64,000 nucleotides of DNA from Tipula vernalis. Taxonomy: Eukaryota > Arthropoda > Insecta > Diptera > Tipulidae. Each line of letters begins with the position of its first letter. The first letter of the stretch is position 1. Of the stretch, positions 56,516 through 64,000 are shown piece after piece. Below the pieces are notes generated by a model that had not been told where the DNA came from, made no database searches, and saw nothing but the letters and a program-made list of their open reading frames with translations. Location of the stretch: the NCBI GenBank assembly GCA_958295665.1, contig OY282558.1:309352092-309416091 (forward strand). Direction: 5' to 3'. The translations under genes were made by a program, and so were the position numbers.

Positions 56516-57167
56516 GTAAGATACTATTCGATGAGGTATACTCGTATCATACGCCAATCTAATTTTATGGCACAGTTCTTCCTCTTCTTATTGCTCGTTG
56601 CTGAATATAAATATTTCGCACATTCTTTAAATATATCGACAATATAGATTGTCGATATATATTGCGACTACTGAAGGTAAACAAAATATTTTAATATAAA
56701 AACCGTCCGCAGTCAAAATTCAAAATTAATACAAAATCAATCGGGACTCTAATAAGTGCAAATTTGTAAAATAAATTATAAATACAAAATTAAAAACAAA
56801 ATCTAACTAAAAATAGAAAAATAGATTTAAACGTAAATTAGAATCAAATAAATAAATATTGTGAATTAAAAACTAATTAAAGATAATTGGGTGTTTCATT
56901 TTGCTACCCAAAATCCCACTGTAAGTTCTTTAAATTCTATAAACCCTATAAATTCTGTAAACACGACAAATTCTGTAAATTTAATAAATTTATAAGGATG
57001 TGTCCGAACTTTGTGATACTTATTCCAACTGTAATAATTATGACATTATTTTTTGTAAGCAACAAAATTAACACAGGCCCTAAGATGTGTCCGATTTCTG
57101 TGCGAAATAATTTTTTTGTGATCAATTTGACATTAGTGGAATAATTTTCATCAACAAAAACATACAA
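56516..57167. other. No supported gene; AAATTCTATAA-like repeats begin
   Basis: AT-rich. A small palindrome (TATCGACAATATAGATTGTCGATA) spans about 56635-56658. From about 56930 the motif AAATTCTATAA recurs irregularly to about 57840. Confidence 0.5.
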
Positions 57168-57632
57168 TAACAATAATTAAGCCGCATCACGTTAATTTAT
57201 TTCAAAAATATAGCACAAATAAATTTTTATAAAAATTATATAAAATTTTCAACGAATTTATTACAAAATATGGAAGAATAAATTATTTTACTTACGTCAA
57301 AATTATTACAACAAAAATATTATCACCCTATCTGACACGTCCAAAGCCTTCAAACTCTATAAATTCTATAAACTGCGTACATTTTCTAAATTCTATCAAT
57401 TCTATAAATTTTTTAAATAAATTTTATGAATTTTATAAATTCTTTATATTTTGTACGTGTCCGAATTCTGCGATAATATTTTTTTTGTAATAATTTTGAC
57501 GCGAGCGAAATAATTTTCTCTTCCAAATTTTGTAATAATTTCGTTGAAAATTTAATTTAATTTTTATAAAAATTTATTTGTACAATTTTTTTAGAAATAA
57601 ATTAACGCGATACGGCTTAATTATTGTTATTG
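57168..57632. repeat. Large foldback repeat
   Basis: The left arm (about 57168-57345) and the right arm (about 57452-57632) are reverse complements over about 175 bp. Shared blocks include AACAATAATTAAGCCG, TTTTATAAAAATT, ACGTCAAAATTATTACAA-like sequence and GACACGT. The roughly 105-bp loop holds further AAATTCTATAA repeats. It is probably a foldback transposon. Confidence 0.78.
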
Positions 57633-58639
57633 CACTCTATAAATTTTTCCGGGCTCTATAAATTTTACAAACTCAAATGGTGTTTCCATTTTTTTCTAGA
57701 AATTCAATAATTTCTATATTAAAAATTTTATAAATTCTTTGAATTCTGCAAATTTTATAAATTCGATAAATTCTATAAATTTTAATAACTCTACAAATTC
57801 CTTAAACTCTGTAAATTCCATAATTTCTAAAAATGTTCAATGTATCTCAACTCAATCAGAAAAAATCGATATTGGCGCGCTTCTTTCGTTTTAAAATTTT
57901 GAAATGTAAGCGATTGTTGCCATCGCCTAGCAATGCTTATTTTTATTTCGAAAAGTTCCTTTCCACCTCCACATACATTAAAACCCTGGAAACAAGTGTA
58001 CTTTGATTTTTAAACGTTTATACTGTATTATTCTACGGAATTATAACTATACGTAACTATATTTGACAAAATTTTTATTTGCATAAAAATCCAGGCAGCC
58101 TCTACTCATGAGGAATTCATAAGTAACGAGAACTAGCGTGAACTAAAGACAAATTGACAAAAAGCCTTACAACAGCAAAAAAGTGTAAAAGCAATTATTA
58201 TACAGACACTAATAAATTGCGGATCTCAAATAGTTTTTAGTGACAGAACCAGAAATTTACTTTTTCAACATTGTACAACCAACTTCCCTACTATACGTAC
58301 AATGTAAAATTAAAATTTTAGAATACAAATTTGTATGAGTTTGAATCAATTTCTTCTTAAAAAATGTAGGCTGACATTGGGTGACCCATGACAGGCAATC
58401 ATTCAGACTTCTAAGTAAATGTGGCCACTCAATTCTACTAATATATTGCATTCTCACAAACCCACAAAACATTATTATAATATGTATCAATGTTTATATT
58501 AGTATTGTTCATCCATTTTTTGTAACGATTAAAATTTATTTTGAAATTTCTTCTTGTTCCAGCTTTGGCCAACAGCACATCTCACACAAAAAGTAATACG
58601 TGTTTTAATTATTTTCTCAGACTAGAATTTTAGATGTTG
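57633..58639. other. No supported gene
   Basis: The first 200 bp continue the AAATTCTATAA repeats. The rest is AT-rich sequence with short open frames of no recognisable type. Confidence 0.5.
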
Positions 58640-59930
58640 CGTGGCCTATTGTTCATGCCATTCTCGTTTCTTCCGTCTCCATATCCGATTGGAGATTTTC
58701 CTCACAGTCATGTAGGGGTTATGGGAACGTCTTGTTCTTTTTGTGATAAATTTCGTTGTCGTGCGCGATCTTCCTCCCGAATACCATCAAGACAATCATT
58801 ATCCAACTAGAGATTTTTAGCTCTAGATAAATTTTGGCCTATAGTGGACTTTGGAGCATTAATTACCGCCGGCTTGATGATGTCCCACTGTTTTTGGCCG
58901 GAATCAGGTAGTGATTTATTTTCCAAGATTCCTCATACAGTAAACCGAAAGCTGGTCCGGGTAACTTGGTTGTTCAATGGTGCAGTGTTCCGACGAGTGA
59001 TGCGCTAGAAACGATGATTATATGTGGTGGATAGACGAAATTTTAATTCAGCAATTAGCAGGAAGTGGTGTGAATCGATGTTAACTCCACGTTTAGTTTT
59101 GATATCAATAAGGCTAAAAAAGTGTCGTTTGGACAAGAGGATGTATTCGATTTGGTTCGCCATTATAGAGTAGAGCTAGCTCGATGGTGCGCGTCCTGTT
59201 GTTGTTTGATGTAGGATGCAAGGAATTTGGGCCGATGGTGCTACGATATGTACAAGCAGCACTGCCAATTTGAGAATTGAAGTCGCCCAAAACAATTTTA
59301 ATGTCATGTTGCGGAATTTTGCTCAGAACGGTTTCGAGCTGGTCGTAGAAAGCGTCTTTGATTTGATCAGGCTTCTCCTCGGTGGCAGGCATGAAATTAA
59401 TCACAAATTGACGATATCGTTTGCTAATCAAGAAACCGACGCCAAATTCAGATTTATCCATGTTATTGATGTGACAGAGAATTAGTCCGTAGCGACTGTG
59501 ATCAATGATATTATTGCCGATTAGTCTTGTTTCCTGCAACGCGATGAGGTCCACTTTATACGTAGATGTTCGAAGAGTTGATGGAAGCTCTCCGGGCGGT
59601 TTAGGCTGAGTACGTTCCATGTTCCAAATTTAAAATCGTTGTCCTTCGTCAGGGCTCTTACACTTTAGCCTACTCTTTTAACAGAGTAGTTTCTATTGGC
59701 CGCCACGAAGAAGCAGTATGAGCACTTGCTGAAGTATTATGCAGTTAAGGCACACGAAGCGAGTATTGGACCACCTCCTGGCCGCATACGGTAGCAATTC
59801 AACAAAAACTCGATCGCAAGTTAATTTCTCAATTTCTCTAATTTCTCGACGACTCGCATAATTAAAGTACGAAATTCTTGAACATTCACTGTTTTCACTA
59901 GATTTGTCTCCCAATGACTTCTATCGGTTC
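58640..59930 (-). pseudogene. RTE-like non-LTR element: endonuclease region
   Basis: Minus strand, 5' to 3'. A leader is followed by TWNVLSLNRPGELPSTLR (about 59620-59570, after a frameshift), then DLIALQETRLIGNN (about 59545; Glu of the endonuclease), EFGVGFLISKRYRQFV, DIKIVLGDFNSQIG (about 59300; Asp/Asn active site) and, after another shift, ANQIEYILLSKRH and NIDSHHFL (about 59080; terminal His). A block between RYRQF and PATEEKPDQ is deleted. Downstream coding decays by 58640. There is no RT domain here. The APE-type fold cuts target DNA in intact relatives. Confidence 0.82.
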
Positions 59931-60420
59931 CGAAACCTAAGGCGAGGCAGCTATAACAGCCGTAAATGGTTATTTTGCAGATCCTGCTTATGGGATAAAT
60001 TTATTAGAGTGCCGTTGGATAAAAAGAATTGAATTTTTAGGAGACTATATTGAATAATAAAACATATTGCATACCAAAAAGTTTGGCAAGTTTGTGCAGT
60101 TTTCCATTTTCTAGGCTAGAAACTTTTCACGCAACCTGTATTTAAAATAAATCTATCTCAGTTTGGATTTGCGATTTCCGCTGTCAAATTGTTACTCAGA
60201 GTATAGTGTTGGTTCCTGTATTGTTTTCTATTTACATTAAAGACCAAATCTGTAAATATAAACAGTCGTTTAGATCAAGATTGTATTGTAACGAATATTC
60301 CTCTGACAAATGAAGATTTAAGAGATATCGTTAGATTCCTGTTCTTTCCTGATATTTTTCTGCACGGGTGACTAATTCCTTATTCAATTATTGTCAGGAG
60401 TAGAAAAACGAGTGTTTTAA
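59931..60420. other. No supported gene
   Basis: Spacer between two non-LTR remnants. No motif recognised. Confidence 0.45.
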
Positions 60421-62640
60421 TCATTTTAAGCTGTTGCCAAAGCGCTGGATACTTTTGACGTCCGGTATACAGAAATCCTTCAGGTCATTTAAAAGAGGTA
60501 CGCTTGGACAGTTGCAAAGAAGAGAGTACTGTCTTTCCTTGTCTTCGTCTTCACAACTGCGACAATAGTCATATGAAAAGAACCCAAGTCTGCTCACATA
60601 TCTGACCATGAGACAATGCTCTGTAATCACTCTAACCGTCCTGATCTGACACCGCTCAGGTGTGATCAGGTTGACCTGTTGAGCTGTTTAGATCTCGCCA
60701 AATCTTACTTTCGCCAGACCTGCCGAATTATAACATATGTGGTACTATTTAACCATGAGGTACTATCTGTCGTTTGTCAACTTACTAACTTCTTCCTGAA
60801 GCAATAGTTTGCACGATGGAAGAGCCATTTTAATATTCCCTCTGCTTTTTGTAAAATGTGTCCTGGTGCAAAGTCGAGCAAGCGCACCGGCTTTTATATT
60901 CACTGTACTATTGAAATTTGAACTACTTACTTTCGTTATGAGGAGGTGTGATTGAAACGCTTTAATGCCAGCCTGACTGGCCGAAAAAATGCGAATATCA
61001 TTGGCTGATGTCACGTTAAATCTCAACCGGTCTACGACATCCTTTGTAGCAGTTACTTCAGCTTGAAAAACGTCACAATAGACAGGTAGACGGAAAGAGA
61101 GGTTTATCAGAAGTTTCTTACAGAACACACCGCCACCAACTTTCCCATACTTTTTTGAACCATCCGTGAACCAGTTTATAGCTCCTGGTTTCAGAACTGC
61201 ATCCATCAACCAGTCCTGTCTGTTGGGAATCACAGTTAGAAACTTTACGTCAAAATATAGTGACAAGGTACTATAGTCGTTTGTCTTAGGAATCTCTTTG
61301 TTACACTAGGTGAGTGCTCTGCATTGTTACAGGTTAACATTGATATGGATTTCAGTCGTATGGCAGTACATGTTGTCAACTGTTTTCCTAAGATGTCGAA
61401 AGGAGACAGACATAGCAGAACCTCCAGTGCATGTCTGGATGTGCTCCTCAGTGATCCGCTAATCCACAGAGGGACTGTTCTCCGAACTTTCTTCATCAGC
61501 TTTTGGTTACTCAAAAGTATCTTACAAAAGTATGGGTCTGACTACTGCAGTTCCAGCCCATCCTTTTCCAATGGCAGATTTACAAGACTATAGGAGGAAT
61601 TTTTATTTCGAGTGTCTGCTGTACGGTGCGTCGTTGTCCTGGGACAAAGTCTCAAATGTCAAACATTTACATAGGAATTCCTATGTATCACAAGTAAAAT
61701 GTTATTTATGAATGATATTTCTTGATTTATTTATATTTTGTAAAAGTTTTTCGTTTATAAAGTGTTAATAAATACATTTTAACTTGAATTGGAAAATATC
61801 TTTTTATTTAATTTAAAATAAATTTGGAATTGCATTTCTAAGTAAAACTTGTCAAGATTAATTCTATTAATATTTTTTAAATTTTTTTAATACTAAATCC
61901 CAGACACACTATCTATCAGCGAACTTTCTTACTACTTGAAAATTCCTCCTATAGTGCTAACATAGCTTTCTTTATCGTTTGCAAAATATTACGCCCCTAA
62001 TTTACAATCTAAAATGGATACTTCGCTTTATCTATAAAAGTCAAGGGATACCATTTAAAATGGGAGGGTCGATATGAGGAAGTTTGAATTTCCTAGAAAG
62101 AGAACCAATTCAGATTTATGTGGGTTTGTATTCAACCCACAACCGTTGGCCCATATGGAAAGTATGCACAGGGCATTTTACAAGAGTTCATTAAGTTTTT
62201 TGGGATATAAGAAATCATCTTTAAGCCACTACCCTCAAACAAATTCCAAAGTAGGTGGGACAGTACGCCACCTTGCGGTGGGCCTCTACTTCCAAATTTT
62301 TTAGCGGAGGACTACCCGAAACTGATCTATCCAGTTCCACAGTGTTCCATCCTCTCCTAGATTCGATACTACTAAATGCCCCTCTCTATATATTCAGAAA
62401 GATTACCATTTCATAGGCCCTAAACTCGAAAGATTTTACGATGAAATATGTAAGAGAATGAAGAGCTGCCTCTACAGAGTTCTCCTACTAATATGCATGT
62501 TGAGATTTTGACAGTATTCCCGACATAATCACGCTTCTAATTTGAGCTTCTATTTATCTTTCCGATATTTTTAACAGGAAGAAAGATAAGCTAAAAGGTC
62601 TAGGTGGGGCTGCAGTGTGAGTGTTTTCCCACCTTAGGTA
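60421..62640 (-). pseudogene. Non-LTR retrotransposon RT plus RNase H (I/R1-like), decayed
   Basis: Minus strand. RPFSLSFFLLKISERQIEAQ (about 62610-62550) is followed by AALHSLTYFIVKSFE, then VIFLNI*RGAF (about 62435-62400), where the palm motif A Asp reads Asn and a stop intervenes. Next come GPPQGGVLSHLLWNLF (about 62270), GLNTNPHKSELVLF (about 62130) and, after the MITE at 61591-61951, a VVRPILL thumb motif (about 61545). The palm segment with YADD is deleted. The RNase H domain reads INWFTDGSKKYG (about 61175), VFQAEVTA and RIFSASQAGIKAFQS, where the usual Asp of SDSQ is Ala. A Cys-His box (CRSCEDED...CNCP, about 60565-60515) closes the ORF at 60421. The family is inferred from the RNase H plus C-terminal Cys-His box. 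Confidence 0.78.
61591..61951. mobile_element. MITE inserted in the RT remnant
   Basis: The inverted ends TAGGAGGAATTTT (61591) and AAAATTCCTCCTA (to 61951) are flanked by TA on both sides (61589-61590 and 61952-61953). Removing the element rejoins RT thumb motifs. It contains the 16-bp perfect palindrome CATAGGAATTCCTATG at 61670-61685. Confidence 0.8.
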
Positions 62641-64000
62641 TGAATAAAACCTTGTATGCCCAATCGCACAATGGCATCTCTCGGTCGTCAATTTGTCTTT
62701 TAATTTTTAAACTACTCTAAATTACTGTGTGTTCGGAATGAAAAATAATTTTTCCTGAATTCTGAAATTTTATAAAAAATTTATTTTGAAAAAATCGAAT
62801 TTATTTCATATTCAATTTAAACTTTGACATCGACCTTATTTTGCAATTCGATTATAGTAGACCTCCTGCGGATTATAGGAAGTTGTTGTTCATTGTTCAA
62901 ATTATTTAAAACAAAATTTTTAGAGTGGTGTGAGATGGCTGGCTAACAATACTTACGATTACCTTGTAGCCCTAAAGTTCTTATAATTTATTTTTGAAAA
63001 ATATTTGTTTTTAATTTAAATGATATTTCAACTAATGATTCAAGAGGGTTCTAACTGGATTTTATTGTAATATGTGGTCTTAGGGCTGGCTAATTTTTTT
63101 CAATTCCGAAGAAACCTCCACCGCAAAGTTTAGCCAAGCACGACCAAGTCTCTAATTTTAAGAGATCAAGTTTCTTATAGGGAGCATATACAATTTTTCA
63201 ATCTTCCGTCAGCGAAGATGCAAGATTAATCGAAAATTTTGGTTTCCTGATACTTTCGAAAATAAATGTGCGCCTTGGGTCGGGCCCATTTAGTTCATAT
63301 AGCCGAATCTTGCTGAAATCTCTGCAAAGGCTAGTTATTGGGCCAAACTGAGAAAAAAATGCTGAAAAACATTGTTGGGAAAAATAAATCTGGAATTTTA
63401 TGATGGCGAACCTTGCGTAAATTTCTTAAAGTCCTTCTTCATGGGTTAAATAGAAATCTTTAGTCAAAAATTAGTTTCTGGAAAATATGCCCCATTTACA
63501 TAAAAAACACTGCTAGAATTATGAAATGTTGGATTGGGTGTTAAGTTCACCTCATCTTATTATTAGTTATGATGGGGCGTCATATTTCAACAAATGTTTT
63601 TAAAAGTAATGGGAAAAAGTACGTTAAGCCTACCAGACTAACTGCGGATTCACAAACCAAAATCCCGTCCGTAGTCCGTACGTATAGCTCAGTTGTTGTT
63701 TACTTTATTATTTTTCGTCAACTAAATCCAGGCTACTTAATTATTTTTTATTAATTGTATTGTGGTGTGAATACACAAAACTTTGTCCGAACGTACGTAC
63801 GGAAATATGGTTTTTGAACCAACGGTTAATGTATGAATCTAAAATGAACACATTTTTCTAGCATCGGTGGCACCACTTTCTATTAAAATTACAAGCCTCT
63901 CAAGTCAATATAATGTTTACCCATTATTAGTTTGGCAACTGTACTTTCCATTCAAATTTCAACGTGTTGGGACTTCGGTTCCAACAGATTGAAAATGTCC
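62641..64000. other. No supported gene
   Basis: AT-rich sequence to the window end with scattered short open frames. The upstream (ORF1 and endonuclease) part of the minus-strand LINE would be expected here, but I could not recognise it. Confidence 0.45.

Noticed and set aside
1..64000. tRNA or rRNA genes
   Set aside because: I looked for cloverleaf-like blocks (GGTTC.A..CC B-box words) and rRNA-like GC-rich conserved stretches and saw none that I could support by eye. A covariance-model scan would settle it.

Overview
This window is eukaryotic and almost certainly insect, most likely a fly. It is AT-rich, its genes have short GT-AG introns, and its one clear host gene is a small heat-shock protein that reads as the Drosophila HspB8 (CG14207) orthologue. 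That gene is on the minus strand: four exons spread over 10206-14733, coding for 195 aa, with a phase-neutral 30-nt cassette exon. Everything else I could identify is transposable-element DNA of several ages, often nested. I found no rRNA, tRNA, CRISPR array or bacterial-type operon.

Layout, left half. 1-2385: 3' part of a Jockey-like non-LTR retrotransposon. 3879-9351: nearly full-length but broken Helitron. 10206-14733: HspB8. 15850-17455: two truncated reverse transcriptases in tandem. 18015-18400: dense heat-shock-element-like array beside a second, older Helitron remnant (18700-19620). 19760-20570: minus-strand RT remnant. 20872-25171: PIF/Harbinger element carrying a transposase and a Myb/SANT partner, with a pogo-like element (23271-24875) nested in the partner gene. 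25450-25855: another Harbinger scrap. 26401-30194: DNA transposon of a family I cannot place. 32182-32741: deleted mariner.

Layout, right half. 33259-45555: a repeat-rich inverted-repeat element (A). It was split by a 10.4-kb two-gene transposon (B, 33514-43887) with CACAG...CTGTG ends and a TA duplication. B was in turn split by a 3.8-kb insertion flanked by a ~22-bp direct repeat (37545-41353). 46214-46477: foldback MITE. 46642-52236: Gypsy-type LTR retrotransposon. 53634-56515: rearranged Harbinger-like genes. 57168-57632: foldback. 58640-59930: RTE-like remnant. 60421-62640: RNase H-bearing non-LTR remnant interrupted by a MITE.

The strongest leads are four. First, Helitron-associated heat-shock-element arrays lie 3.3-3.7 kb upstream of a heat-shock gene. 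Second, element B retains an apparently intact four-exon companion protein (537 aa). Third, a pogo-like element that lost its catalytic domain landed in the splice donor of a Harbinger Myb gene. Fourth, the unplaced transposase family at 26401-30194. All family calls come from reading motifs by eye; no database search was run.
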